Assembly (NCBI GenBank): GCA_022414725.1
Contig: CM039467.1
Span: 18,446,864 to 18,510,863 of the forward strand
Direction: 5' to 3'
DNA: 64,000 bases
Source: Microglena sp. YARC
Lineage: Eukaryota > Chlorophyta > Chlorophyceae > Chlamydomonadales > Chlamydomonadaceae
The stretch's first letter is position 1. The number at the start of each line of letters is the position of its first letter. A program made the position numbers and the translations under genes. Below are positions 10,787 to 21,457 of this stretch, piece by piece. The notes under the pieces are model-generated. The model did no database searches. It saw nothing but the letters and a program-made list of their open reading frames with translations, and was not told the origin of the DNA.

Positions 10787-11071
10787 AATTGTTCAACGGG
10801 GTGTCATGATACAGTCCAGCCAAAGCAGGACCAAATGCAATGGGATGATCTCCCCACACCCTACCCTCTTTGTTGGTTGATCTTGCCCACTCTTAACTGC
10901 TTCTGCTCTGATGCCACATGCCATTAGGATTTAGGCTGGATTTCTTCTTGGGTTGTCGCAGTCGGGTCGTAAGGCTCAACTTGGGCACTTGCCACACTAC
11001 GTTTCCTTCAGGTGGAAAATAGTATGTGAGGGAAAATGGCTTTATTATAGCTAAGCGAAATCAAGAACTAT
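10787..11071. other. Intergenic, no feature recognised
   Basis: No repeat or gene was recognised between the LRR gene and the next frame. Confidence 0.3.
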
Positions 11072-11139
11072 TTGAAGAACATAGCAAGTGGCAACGCATC
11101 ACAAGAGCACACGCTTGATGGACTTATCTACAGCAACAT

Positions 11140-11698
11140 GGGTATTGGAATCAGGTGCGTGGAAGATGCACTGGTGAGGGCATACAAAGAGTCGGAACAA
11201 AAGGGGATCCTGGTTCAACATTCAGATGCATGGTGGGTGATGACCGATTCCATGAAAGCTCTCGACAACTTGCTAGACCGAACTGATACAAAGGAGCTGA
11301 ATACACCCTGTCACAAATGTGACGATAGCTTACATCCGTACTACACACCATGGCAGTACATGTGTGTTTTGAAAAAGACGTTCCTGCTCGGGGAGTGGTC
11401 TTCAAGTTTTGCCATTAAACTGGCAGAGTGTGGGGCAGTGACAGATATCCCTAATTGTTGGAGTACTGACATGAAAAGAGTTTGCGCATACCTGTCAGGG
11501 ACCAGGTACACAAATAAGATGCGGTGGTCCTGTCAAAGAATTGAGTGCGAGTCACATGGCGACCGACCTCTCGCATCACGGCGGAACATGTCGAGTCGAC
11601 TCACAGAGAGAGACCATTACAGTCGGCGGAACGATGTCAACTTACGGGGGACGATCGCTCGCATCGCAAAGAAGTCGATACTCTATCCGATATTTTAA
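11140..11698 (+). CDS. Hypothetical protein, C-terminus overrun by repeat G
   Basis: The frame from the ATG at about 11,140 (MGIGIRCVEDALVRAYK) stays open for over 180 codons, a rarity in this region. A CHKC pair near the middle (PCHKCDDSLHPYY) could bind zinc. The last 50 codons run through repeat G (11,553-11,615) and an unrelated stretch, so the natural end was probably lost or the repeat was captured. The frame is open further upstream without ATG. No family was recognised. Confidence 0.4.
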
Positions 11699-11762
11699 AA
11701 TTTCTAATCAGGATTTAGAGTCTCCTGAAAGACTCGCTAGCTTGAGACATCAGCACCTGAAG
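11690..11762 (+). mobile_element. MITE-D internal fragment
   Basis: This carries the TTTCTAATCAGGATTTAGAG block and the following CTAGCTTGAGACATCAGCAC, as in the complete copies at 18,486-18,653 and 24,007-24,178. Both terminal repeats are missing. Confidence 0.6.
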
Positions 11763-11994
11763 TTCATTTGTAGTTCAGAGAACTCGCGGACGAGGCGCGC
11801 TTCGGCACAAACACATACGTGGGATCGTAGATGCTTTTTCGAAATTGGGTTTGGATGAGTTGGATAGCCGTTTTCTTTTACGCCTAATATGGTGGGCACG
11901 CCACGCTTGTTGGATCTTTTTAGCATATTTCGTAAGTGTGACATTCTCAACGATATAATTTATTTGTAATTGGTGGTATGTCTCGCTCGTTGCG

Positions 11995-14900
11995 TACAGT
12001 TGTTCTCAAATAAAGTGGGACACTTTATAATCATCCAGACTGCAGATCGTTGCTTTTGGGCAACGTTGGGGGGTGCAGAAGGTTGAAGAGGTTCTCGAAG
12101 ATATTCCGAGTAGCCTCTTTGGTAAACCGTTCAAACCGTCTGTGTCCCCATATCAGTATCAGGGGTGGGGTTGATCGAGGAACTCCTCTCGGCGCGTCTC
12201 GGCGAAACGCGAGAGGGACGCTCTCTCCCAAAGACTTGTGAAGTGTAAGCATCAGGATGTTTCTGAAGCGTTCACATCGCGGTCCCAAGTCTTCCCGCAG
12301 TGAAGCATACCACCGCTCTGTTGGCGTGGCGCTCCGCTTTGACTGCTTTTGCAGTGGAGAATCTTATGAATCCGCTTGCGTCCTTCTGTACATTCCCAAC
12401 CTTGTTACCGTCTTGCTTCTTACGATGAGTGAGTGCCACCATGTTGCAAAGGTGGTTCTCACAGCAGCTGCATCGTTGAGATGTTCTGAACTCATCGATG
12501 TCCTCCATGATGACGTTTCTCTTCGGCTACGAAGCTCGAAACGGAATAGCTTGGAGAGGGCCACAAGTCCGCCTAGAGATTGGCGTCGCCCCCAGACCTT
12601 TCCAATCACCAAACCCGACGAGTACCTTAGCGCTCTTCTTTCTCGGAGCTACGAAGTCAGCAATCTCAACAATAAGTTTCTGTTTCTTGCAGTACCTTCG
12701 AAAGCGGAGGTTTCGGTACCCCTGGAAGCACGATGGGCAAGAAGGATTGGGCGCGGCACCCATGTAGAATCTGGCGTACGCACCAATCTGTTCAGAACTC
12801 GAAGAGTCTCTATCCGGAATGATACCACCGACGATATTCAGCCGTCTCGAGGTTCCAAACGTCAGTTTGACGCTGAGACTTGAAGATCAGACCCTTGCGA
12901 TAATATTTCGCCGAGCTGTACGATCTGGTACCTCCGTTGAGTCCTGTTACAGTCACGATATCAGTAACACCCGGTCTACCGCAGCCACGACCACATTGTC
13001 AAGGAAGGATTACCAATGCCACCCTCGTCTGTTGTCACGTACTCATGCGCCCGCGTAGAGAACGCGTCTGCAGGCATCGAACATGTCAGACACGTAGGCT
13101 TATTCATCAAGATGCTGACTGCAAAAGCCGTCTGTCACAATGCGGTAACCGAACTTTCGAGAAACTGTCTCCACTTTCTTGAGCGTTTGCCGAAGCGCTC
13201 CCATATCCCTTGATGGTTTTTGGAAGCAACGTCTGCCTTGCATGAATCAAAGTGGCACTCGTTGACCATATAGAAAAAAGGCCATTTTAGAAATCGAATG
13301 TGTGCGACAGAGTGAATCCAGATTTGTAAGCAACAACGAGAATGTGCGATGTTTTCGTTTTTAGTTTTTTCGTTTTTCTTCGATGGTCTCCGACAATATC
13401 TTGTTGGTACAGAGGCAGGTCATGTGAGCCCGAGACGCAAAAGTGTTTCCGGATGGTAAAGGTTAGAACCCCCCTTGAGACAGAATGCCACTTCGCGTTG
13501 CAAAGAAGCGTTTCGCGTTATCTGCGTCCACCCTAAGGTTCTTCGAGGAGCAGCCAAGCTTCGCCTCAAATTTTCAAGCCTCTCTTGAAGTTTAGTCAAC
13601 CTAACACGCAAAGGGGATCCTTCTGGTTCCTTCCTACCGGACCCTCTTCTTCGCAAGAGCAACTGCACTTTTTGCCGAATCCGAAGTCTAGATGTTGGAA
13701 GCTTGGTTGGCAGCTTTTTGTATGAGGGCTCATCTTGAAGATGACGTCCGAGATTCTTTGTTAGGGCACTTGATCAATGCAGCCACGATGTCCGACGCCA
13801 GGCGCTTTGACAATCTGTGGTACTTCCACTTCAAGTAAGTCGTTATGCGTCGCTCAAGGTTTGGTCCAAGATGGTTTAGGAGGCCATTGTGGCCATGAGA
13901 ATAGACAGGTCTGCAATGATCTGGTTCTTCACTCTCCCCCCGAATGTCAACTTTGGATTGCCCCGGCGCTCTCTTAAACAAGATCGAACAGAAGCCGACT
14001 ACTCTCGAAGTCTTCTCCAAGAGTCGACCCATTACATTTTTGGTACTGACTGCAATAAGGCACCCCACCGGTAGAAGAAGTTGCGATTTACAGGAGGACA
14101 GCGATACCATTCTCAAAAAGACGAGCAATGTGAAATTGCCGAAAATATAACCCTCTCCAAGCAACTTGTTCATGTCCCAGTACCAGTGTGTCTATCTTTG
14201 TTACGAAGCCAATCATGGGAATAAAGGTACTAAATTTCATCTTGACCACACCAAATCGCTCGCCCAGGTGCACACTCCCCGTCTTCCTCCCCTCATAACC
14301 TCGACAAGTTCTGCAACGTCATCATGTTGGTCAGCCTCATGTTGACCAACGATGCCATGACTCGCCGATCCCATTCTCCATCACAAAAATTGTACCCCGA
14401 AAACGTTTTGATGTAATCTGGATCTGCAGACAGGCTCTCTCGAACATTCCTAACCCAATCTCTATATTAATCATATATTTTGACAAGTCTTTATACCTCC
14501 ACATTTCTAGAACACAACATATTTGCATTAAAGTATCGAAATTACAGGTTGACGTCAATGGACCATGATGCCCTGTAGTCTCTCTCTTCATGCTTCCAAA
14601 TATTTGTTCAATCGCATTAGCTCTGGGGCAATAAGGAGGGGTACAAAAGCTTCCACCCTTTGCATTCGGATATATCCTTGATTTCTGAAAGAATGGTGAA
14701 CCGAATATTATCCATGACGATCGTGTTTTTCTTTGGGATGACCAAAGTTTTAAAGAATTTAATGAAATCTTCTTTTTTACAATTGTGCTCCCAATAACTG
14801 ATAATCTATTATTCCCTGAGATGAAATAGCGAGTAATAAAGTGAACTTCACACGACGGAGGTTACTCATTGTCTTCGTACTTAATCGAAGAACCGATCTT

Positions 14901-15325
14901 GCTGTATCCATATTTGCTGTGTTCTCCAGCGTAAAATCCTGCTTCGTCGATACAAACAACGTTAGAGCTTTCTCTGTACTTGTCACAAAACATTTCTACA
15001 TTTTGTTTTGAATGTCCGTAGAGAACTGTGGGAAACACCTTCTTCCTAGAAAATCCACATTGTTTTATGTGTCTCGATGCAGTACTGATCGATAATCTCA
15101 CATTACAACTCTTGCAAATTATACCGACCAAATCCTTGCATGTTATGAAGGGGTTCTCTGCAATATTATTGGATATCGTGGAACGTAAAAGCATGGACAA
15201 TTCTTTCCTTTTTCGTTTTAAACGCTTACTTTTACCAACCTGATCAGCATTGACCCATCTATGTAGTGAGCTCTTGGATACGTTGTATATATTACAAACC
15301 TTCCTGAGACTCCTCAAACGACGGA
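11995..15325 (-). mobile_element. Transposon family T, copy 1: IS630/Tc1-mariner transposase plus Fanzor, right end lost
   Basis: The left end starts TACAGTTGTTCTCAAATAAA and continues GTGGGACAC. Homology with copy 2 (36,979-40,341) is near complete, apart from many 1-base indels, from the left end to about 15,320, just inside the transposase 5' part. Beyond that this copy joins a sequence also found at 16,262-16,345 and no right terminal repeat is visible. Gene order on the minus strand is transposase then Fanzor, with the Fanzor stop about 35 bp from the left end. The flanking TA is visible only on the left. Confidence 0.7.
12031..14240 (-). pseudogene. Fanzor (eukaryotic TnpB-like RuvC nuclease), frameshifted, family T copy 1
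   Basis: Ordered Fanzor landmarks can be read on the minus strand in shifting frames. An N-terminal helical block contains YLKWKYHRLSKRLASDIV (about 13,790-13,850). RuvC-I is seen as PGVTDIVTV (about 12,930-12,960), and the expected aspartate before PG reads R here. A KVLVGFGDWKG strand lies at about 12,600-12,640, and DEFRTSQRCSCC, start of the zinc ribbon, at about 12,470-12,505. RuvC-III is KTWDRDVNAS (about 12,265-12,295), followed one frame over by RNILML and a conserved tail. Fanzor proteins use a transposon-encoded guide RNA to cut DNA. No glutamate follows the GFGDW strand, so the Glu of DEFRTS is the likely alternative catalytic residue described for Fanzors. Length (about 2.2 kb) fits Fanzor1. 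At least five frame breaks. Confidence 0.75.
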
Positions 15326-15404
15326 ATGTACATGTGCCTGTCATGTATTCAAAGCGGTATTTTTTAATGATAACTGACTCCTGCTGCAACACGTCATGCC
15401 TCAA
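14337..15404 (-). pseudogene. IS630/Tc1-mariner DDE transposase, frameshifted, family T copy 1
   Basis: The best frame (14,862-15,404) has a helix-turn-helix (YNVSKSSLHRWVNADQ), a second helical DNA-binding block, and the first DDE aspartate in VVCIDEAGFYAGEHSKYGY. After frame changes, the minus strand shows IVMDNIRF (second Asp, about 14,690-14,720) and YCPRANAIEQIFGSMK (about 14,580-14,640), the family's usual SP..NPIE..W.. block with the third acidic residue. The first about 25 residues (MRHDVLQQES...) are absent from copy 2 and match other sequence near 16,300, so they are probably not native. It would cut and paste the element at TA. The enzyme cannot be made from this reading. Confidence 0.75.
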
Positions 15405-15690
15405 AGTTGGCAGCGAACGACCGCATCCTCACACACGCACGCGGGTCTTACGCACCGCATGTACTCAAACGAAAGCCGTGTGTATAGCAGGCTTGGAAAT
15501 GGAAAAAACGTTGGGGGGTGCATGAGCTCACCTACGTGCGATGAGATTTAGCTTCGTAATAGCATGGATCGATACAGAATATACAACTGCACGAAAAACA
15601 TAACAGCAAGCAGCTCCAGAATGCCTTTTCCTGAGGCGGAAGATACCCGATAGCCTTACGTAATCGTCCATAATCAATATTGGATCCATG

Positions 15691-15831
15691 TTATTCCCAC
15701 GCCGTTTGCCGTGTACGTCTTTCTATCTCTACAATCTTCTTCAATCGAGCAGCATTCTGGTCGTACTCAATTTTGGCACCAGATAATAGGTGGATTGTCG
15801 TGCCGTCAAACGTGAACATAGTCTTATTCAT
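15691..15831 (-). CDS. Short hypothetical protein
   Basis: A 46-codon frame begins MNKTMFTFDGTTIHLLSGAK and ends in a basic, probably helical segment (ARLKKIVEIERRTRQ). The frame is open further upstream. No family was recognised. The heptad-like C-terminus makes it more protein-like than random frames. Confidence 0.3.
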   Translation of the reverse strand: MNKTMFTFDGTTIHLLSGAKIEYDQNAARLKKIVEIERRTRQTAWE

Positions 15832-16027
15832 CACGTTCGATGTACGCCTGAAGTAGAATGTCTCTTTGTACAGGTCGAGTATTTTCTAAACATTTATTGG
15901 CGTCGTCCCTCATTATCGAATACCACCGTTCCATGTAAAATAATTTTTTTGCCATTCCACGTACTGCCTGAAACTGTGAAACACGCATACATGCTTGTAT
16001 CCAACTTCTTGAAGTTATCCATTGAAG

Positions 16028-16390
16028 TTATCCGCACTGATCAAACAAGAATGAAAGACAAGCCATTTGCCCACGTGCAGCTGCATGAAGGGCGACACGG
16101 TATGAATTGATGAAACATTGTCCATGATGCCATGCATTGACGAGACACTCTAATTTACCATTAAGTGCTGCTACATTCGCAATCAGCTCCCATTTGCTCG
16201 CCTCGATGTCACACCAGTCGCACGACTTGGGATCATGATCAAGCAAGAAAGATGGATGACAACACATGCATGTGCCTGTCATGAGCTGCAACACGTCATT
16301 CCTAACGCACTTTATCACGACACATGCCGCATCCTCACACACGCGTCGCGGCGGCTGCTGTCGAGATGTTGATGCCCACCAACCACTCAC
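16028..16390 (-). CDS. Ankyrin-repeat protein fragment
   Basis: The frame contains ANVAALNGKLECLVNAWHHG and HAAARGQMACLSFLFDQCG, two repeats of the A..NG.LECL...H.G type common in giant-virus ankyrin proteins. The N-terminal half has cysteine pairs (CMCC and CDWCDI) and overlaps a stretch also found near 15,325-15,440, so that part may be recombined. Ankyrin repeats bind protein partners; the partner is unknown. The true start is unclear. Confidence 0.5.
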   Translation of the reverse strand: MSGWWASTSRQQPPRRVCEDAACVVIKCVRNDVLQLMTGTCMCCHPSFLLDHDPKSCDWCDIEASKWELIANVAALNGKLECLVNAWHHGQCFINSYRVALHAAARGQMACLSFLFDQCG

Positions 16391-16975
16391 TCACTCTCAC
16401 TCATTCTCACGCACGCACTCTATCACACGCAAACGGCGGAACACGGTCGAATGTATCGTAGGACACAAGGATGCGGAACACATACATACATCGTCAATCA
16501 CTCAATCACTCAGATTAAAGGGACCGGCGCTTTGCGTACCCAGGCATGCCCAATCATTGTGTATTAGCTCGCGCGATGTGCAAAGCCAATATAAAACATC
16601 ATCGTTAGAAAAAGTTCGAGCGTCATACCTAGCGTTATGTATTTATAGCGTTGCCTATCACAATATCGTTCGCTTCGTCCTCTAATTCTTGTCTATGCTC
16701 GACGCGCATGTAAAAGCATGTTGGAAGCCTTGTCCATGTTAGCATGGTTGGTTTCGACAAGTGTGATCATCACATGGATTGCCATGACAAAAAAACAGAA
16801 GTTACCTCAAATTGCGCAGGCATCATGTGGACTATAACAATCACTATGTTGATTAGCTTCTGCTCATCATTTTAAAAGAATGCGGTTTCATTTTAGTATT
16901 CCGGAAAGAAAGCGGTTTCATTTTAGATATCCTATCAGATATATCTAATATTTTGTGTCAATATCCTTTAGCTGA
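16391..16975. other. Intergenic: CACTC low-complexity and MITE-B ends
   Basis: About 16,385-16,425 is CACTCACTCTCACTC-type simple sequence. About 16,880-16,930 holds two copies of the MITE-B block GCGGTTTCATTTTAG. No gene was recognised. Confidence 0.4.
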
Positions 16976-17040
16976 CCTACCCAATCAATTGGGTTCAAGT
17001 CACCGGTAAGGGTGTCCCACAAATTCTGTCTCTGACTGTA
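16976..17040 (-). mobile_element. MITE-A terminal fragment
   Basis: The outer 65 bp of MITE-A end at 17,040 in TCTCTGACTGTA. They lie exactly at the 3' end of the neighbouring minus-strand frame. Confidence 0.65.
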
Positions 17041-17239
17041 GCTCGTCCGCTTTGTTATCAGTTATCTTTCTCATTACACCCGGTCTTTTGGTGAATTCCA
17101 CACCCCCCTGAGGATCCCCAGGGTATGTGATCTGCCAATCTCGGCGCTTGCTATCTTGTAACATCCACACCCATTGGGACCATCCTGATGCATGGGCTTT
17201 GAAATACTCCACGCCTGTCGCTTCATACAAAGAAGCCAT
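17000..17239 (-). CDS. Hypothetical protein truncated by MITE-A
   Basis: A 79-residue frame starts MASLYEATGVEYFKAHASGW and is rich in tryptophan (four in the first 35 residues). The last 12 residues (QSETEFVGHPYR) are encoded by the MITE terminal repeat, so the natural C-terminus was lost by insertion or the element now supplies the stop. No family was recognised. Confidence 0.4.
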   Translation of the reverse strand: MASLYEATGVEYFKAHASGWSQWVWMLQDSKRRDWQITYPGDPQGGVEFTKRPGVMRKITDNKADELQSETEFVGHPYR

Positions 17240-17309
17240 CTCATTTACTATGTGTTCGATCCCGCTCGCCTACTGTTTTCAAATCACTACATGTAATAAT
17301 GTGCTCTAC

Positions 17310-17400
17310 CATGCTATATACATATGTGTACACTTTTTTCCGCCCCGAATGAACACTATATACATATGTGTACACTTTTTTCCGCCCCGAATGAACACTA
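17310..17400 (+). repeat. Tandem duplication of a 42-bp unit
   Basis: CTATATACATATGTGTACAC followed by TTTTTTCCGCCCCGAATGAACA occurs twice in direct succession. Confidence 0.7.
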
Positions 17401-17596
17401 TGTGACCAAATGTGGCCCGATCATCGACATACCAAATTTACCACCATCTAATGAGATTTCTAAGAAATATAAATAGTACTTGTAATTTTTCATTTTGTTT
17501 CTTAAACTTTTCGTAAAAACTTATACTTTTTTAGATTGTTGAATTTTCCTCATTTTCCCCTTTGAAAGGCCTCAATAAGAAAAGGAATTCGGTACG

Positions 17597-17684
17597 ATGT
17601 CTCAAGCTAGCGAGTCGTTCAAGAGGCTCTAAATCCTGATTAGAAATTTTAAAAAAATCGGCCGAGAGGCAGGAACGCCCATTA
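17597..17684 (-). mobile_element. MITE-D right half
   Basis: This half copy ends CGGCCGAGAGGCAGGAACG then CCCATTA, the MITE-D terminal repeat. The other half is missing. Confidence 0.65.
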
Positions 17685-17758
17685 AGTACTCCATGCAAAA
17701 CACACAGAGTAATTTGTGAAGTAGAGTTTTACGTTTGATCTTTGGGGGAGGACTCACA

Positions 17759-18332
17759 TTATTTGTGCCAAGGTTCGATATCAGGTGTGATATAGATCCA
17801 CGCCTCACTATGTAAATGTAAGCCTATTTCCACAGCTGGGGAATGGATACTTGCACCGCTCTGAATCAATCGCTTTGTGATATAATGGTTTCCCTTGGCT
17901 ATGCTGCACATGAGCGCTTCATCATCTTGAACATGCACATCAACTCCGCTTTCTAGCAACATGTCGACAATTTCTGCAAAACCAAACCGTGCGGCCAACC
18001 ACAAGCGCATCGCCAGCACGATGATTATAATTTGCCCCTATTTCTAAACATGATTTCACAATATCTGTTCGACCAATAAAAGCAGCGCGGACAAACATTT
18101 CGTTGATTAGGTGCATGTTTCGGGTAAGGAGTATGCCATGGCATACTGCAGAAAGCTTGAATAACACCCCAACATGCATCGTGTTCTTTATCCATTCCAA
18201 AATAATGGCATTCTTGTTTTCACATATCGATTTGCAACAAGATATGAAATTCAAAAAAGTCTGTCTTGGCAATGCCCACACATACACTGATATCACCATG
18301 TCCAACGGCAGCTTCAACATGTTGCACAACAA
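17759..18332 (-). pseudogene. Ankyrin-repeat protein with F-box-like start, one frameshift
   Basis: The N-terminus (from 18,332) reads LKLPLDMVISVYVWALP, resembling the LP.dvi opening of F-box domains. Ankyrin repeats follow: FVRAAFIGRTDIVKSCLEIG, then after a frame change near 18,005 LWLAARFGFAEIVDMLLESG and CSIAKGNHYITKRLIQSG. With the single frameshift repaired the protein would be about 190 residues with three or four repeats. F-box/ankyrin fusions are typical of poxviruses and some giant viruses, where they redirect SCF ubiquitin ligases. That role is inference and the F-box call is weak. Confidence 0.55.
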
Positions 18333-18485
18333 TGGGTAGACGTTACAGCAGGTCTCCGAAAATGATTACCCAAGTGTTTGTTACATGTATCTTATTTTTA
18401 TACCAATCTAGCTTCAGTGCATCGGCGTCTGTCGCCTTCTTTCTCATTGTCCATCTGACTCCACATACTTTAAAACACTACCAGA

Positions 18486-18653
18486 TAATGGGCGTTCCTG
18501 CCTCCCGGTCGATTTTTTTAAATTTCTAATCAGGATTTAGAGACTCCTTAAAGCCTCTCTAGCTTGAGACATCAGCACCAAAGAATCACAAATCCGCTCC
18601 ATACCATGTTTCGCAACCAGTCAAAATCGGCCGGGAGGCAGGAACGCCCATTA
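18486..18653 (+). mobile_element. MITE-D complete copy (168 bp)
   Basis: Both ends carry a long inverted repeat of about 31 bp beginning TAATGGGCGTTCCTGCCTCC; the right end is its mirror (GGAGGCAGGAACGCCCATTA). The ends coincide with TA, as expected for a mariner-type target. It is inverted relative to the copy at 24,007-24,178. Confidence 0.8.
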
Positions 18654-18729
18654 GATGTTGGATGTGGTGTTTATCACGATAAAATCGTCTTCCCACACAA
18701 CTTGTACCGAACTATATATATTGTTTCCA

Positions 18730-18890
18730 ACAATTGGAGGAGAACCGTATCACACTAAACAAGCGCGGAGCCCCTTTCACCTCTTCCCCCAGCGGAGCGA
18801 CCGGGGCGACCGGAGGGGAGCCCCCACCAAGTAGTCCGCGAGGAACCGAGCGGGTGGCGACCGGAGGGGAGCCCACAGTTCACATGCATG
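18730..18890 (+). repeat. Repeat H copy 2
   Basis: This is the second copy of the GC-rich 160-bp segment at 4,877-5,037, with the same order of GCGGAGCGACCGGGG and ACCGGAGGGGAGCC blocks. Confidence 0.6.
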
Positions 18891-19063
18891 AGACACACTG
18901 GATTGATGATGGGTTTAACCCTAAACCCTCTCGATGGGACTGACAAACAACGGAGATGACGACAACATGGTGGTAAAGATTCAGGGGATCGTGAATTAAT
19001 AAAAAATGTAATTTAATACTTGGCCATCTCAATCAAGAAACAAATGGCGAAGTTCAATACATG

Positions 19064-19268
19064 TACAGTCAGAGACAGAATTTGTGGGACACCCTTACCG
19101 GTGACCCTTGAACCCAATTGATTGGGTAGGTCAGCTAAAGGTTTTGTATCAAGGTCCCAATCCTTCGTGTCCTTCATCCCGTATTTCAGCATTTAAGCTG
19201 GCCCAGAGGATAACAATTGTAAGCTGCTAACTGACCAGGTGGGTCGGTTGGTTGAGCGCCCAAATGTG
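19064..19268 (+). mobile_element. MITE-A copy, right end truncated
   Basis: It begins TACAGTCAGAGACAGAATTT and follows the full copy to GGTGGGTCGGTTGGTTGAGC, then the match stops. Confidence 0.7.
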
Positions 19269-19476
19269 CGGATGTGGACGACATTGTGGACTTCATGTAC
19301 CCGACCATTGAATCGATGATGACCCGCGCAAGAGTGAGTGAGTGTGTGTGTGTGTAAGTGAGTGAGTGTGTGAGAGCAACAAACGCGACACGATGTGCCA
19401 ACAATTTCTTAGGCTGAACAACACAGTGCGTCAACCTGTCCCGGGATTCAATGTCATTGACTGTATGCAGTGAATC

Positions 19477-20120
19477 ATGTACATCACACCAATCATGCGT
19501 GCTCCAGAATCCTTCGAAAAATGGTTTGCAGGAGGGGCATTATTATACATCAATGAATGCCCAACGCAGGCCATCATGGTCAGCAGCCACTATGAATTGT
19601 TGGGGGTGGCAGCAGACACTGCAACGACAGAGGAGATTCGGCGAGCATACCGGCAAGCAGCTCTGAAATGGCATCCGGACAAATGGGCAACATCTCCTGA
19701 CAGCCAACGGGATGCTGCTCAGGAGCGTTTCAAAATGTTGTGCGCGGCTTACGAAGCGTTGAGTGATCCTGACAAGCGTGAAGCGTATGACCGCCAACAC
19801 ACGCCCCCGCTACAGCCAGCATCAATGGAGGATGCGTGGGTGGTGTATTCCCGTGTTGTAATAGAGAGTGTAAAGAGGAAATGCAGATATCGGATGATAC
19901 GGCACCCACGGTGTTGAAGCTTATTGCTAGCCTGTTGCTGCCAGCATCCGGGTTCTACTTCGGTGGGCTGTCTGGGGTGTTTGCCAGCAACGCCCTAAGC
20001 ATTTTGTTGATCAACCCTCATGGATTGACCATCGTCTGGCGCAACATGACACCCGAGCAGAAGAGGGAATTTCAGGCAGCAGTGTTCTGCCTGGCAAGGC
20101 AGAGGAGTGAGGGGACGTAG
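19477..20120 (+). pseudogene. J-domain (DnaJ-like) co-chaperone, one frameshift
   Basis: The first segment (ATG at 19,477) holds a full J domain at about residues 37-105: HYELLGVAADTATTEEIRRA, then ALKWHPDKW with the HPD triad (about 19,671-19,680), then FKMLCAAYEALSDPDKREAYD. The HPD loop stimulates Hsp70 ATPase activity. A frame change near 19,860 leads to a second segment (to 20,120) with a glycine-rich hydrophobic stretch (LLLPASGFYFGGLSGVF), probably a membrane segment. The second part lacks the zinc-finger and C-terminal domains of type I/II DnaJ, so this is a type III J protein, possibly membrane-bound. Confidence 0.75.
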
Positions 20121-20334
20121 AGGTTGTTTTCATGGCTAGAGGGAGACGGCAAAACTGTGGAAAACTGTCGCATCCACACCGTCCGTCCGGCAAAAAATAA
20201 GCCACCAAACGGATCCCATTGGAACGCTACAATTCATACGCGAGGCGTTGCAGTTTGGCGGGAAGACACGGAAATTCACATGGCATATTGGCTACTACGA
20301 CCCGGCCCACGTCTCACTCCTGACACGTTACACT

Positions 20335-20765
20335 CAGACCGTGTTCATGTGAACACGTTTAAAATAGGGATTGGTTGATGATTCTTATTTTTTGTTGAAA
20401 TAATTGTTGTTCCCAAGATGGAGAGTCTTTTCATAGGTGTTCATGTGAACACGTTTTAAAATAGGGATTGGTTGATGATTCTTATTTTTTGTTGAAATAA
20501 TTGTTGTTCCCAAGATGGAGAGTCTTTTCAGAGGTGTTCATGTGAACACGTTTAAAAATAGGGATTGGTTGATGATTCTTATTTTTTGTTGAAATAATTG
20601 TTGTTCCCAAGATGGAGAGTCTTTTCAGAGGTGTTCATGTGAACACGTTTAAAATAGGGATTGGTTGATGATTCTTATTTTTTGTTGAAATAATTGTTGT
20701 TCCCAAGATGGAGAGTCTTTTCATAGGTGTTCATGTGAACACGTTTAAAATAGGGATTGATTGAT
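20335..20765 (+). repeat. Repeat E: 96-bp tandem units with a palindrome, about 4.5 copies
   Basis: Each unit contains GTGTTCA-TG-TGAACAC, a palindrome with perfect 7-bp arms, then an AT-rich stretch (AATAGGGATTGGTTGATG) and GATGGAGAGTCTTTTCA. Palindromes recur near 20,343, 20,438, 20,535, 20,633 and 20,728. Single units occur at 25,262-25,363 and 27,090-27,155. Regular spacing and the palindrome suggest a protein-binding array such as an origin or enhancer. It could also just be a minisatellite. Confidence 0.75.
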
Positions 20766-20966
20766 GTGAGACATTCTCAGGCATTCTTCATACATTTTTT
20801 CGGTCAATCAAATGAATTCATGGCGACCCGTTGTGGTTGACCAAGCATTGATCGATGCCTGCACCGAGAGCGAGCTAGGGGGGAGACCATGTATGTGTAG
20901 CCAGTGATCACGTGGAGTGAAGAACACGATGGACTTCGCAGGGCCACTTCTCATTGACGTGGATAT

Positions 20967-21265
20967 TACAGTCGGAGACGCAATTTGTGGGACACCCTTA
21001 CCGGTGACCCTTGAACACAATGGGTAGATCAGCTAAAGGCGAGTACATTTTTTTGCCTTCATCTCTGTATTTCAGCATTTAAGCTGGCCCAAAGGATAAC
21101 AAGGCAAGCTGCTGACAAACCCATGTGGGTCGGTCGGTTTAGCGCTCACACTCGCCTCTCTGGAAACTGGGGTTTTAGGGGGGAGGCGAGGGAATAAATA
21201 ATGTACGTCAACTTTTCAGAATCCCAAAAAAAAAGGTGTCCCACAATCAAATGTCCCTAGCTGTA
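20967..21265 (+). mobile_element. MITE-A complete copy (299 bp)
   Basis: The left end TACAGTCGGAGACGCAATTT continues GTGGGACACC. The right end, read inverted, is TACAGCTAGGGACATTTGAT then TGTGGGACACC. Both are TA-flanked. This copy defines the family. It has no coding capacity. Confidence 0.8.
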
Positions 21266-21457
21266 TGGATTGCGGCTACGATGATGAACTCACGCACGGG
21301 TGAGATGTGGAAAGAGTATTAATTTTCGAGGAACGGACGGCGGATCATGCGAGTCACAAACCCTGCGTACAATGAACACGAAACAAATTGTGATGATCAG
21401 TAAAAATGGATCCTGAGACGGTTGTTCTAGTTGGTGCTGGCACAGGTGACATGAAAA

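Noticed and set aside
20335..20765. CRISPR-like array
   Set aside because: The units are repeated in full with no unique spacers, and the context is eukaryotic. It is a plain tandem array with a palindrome.
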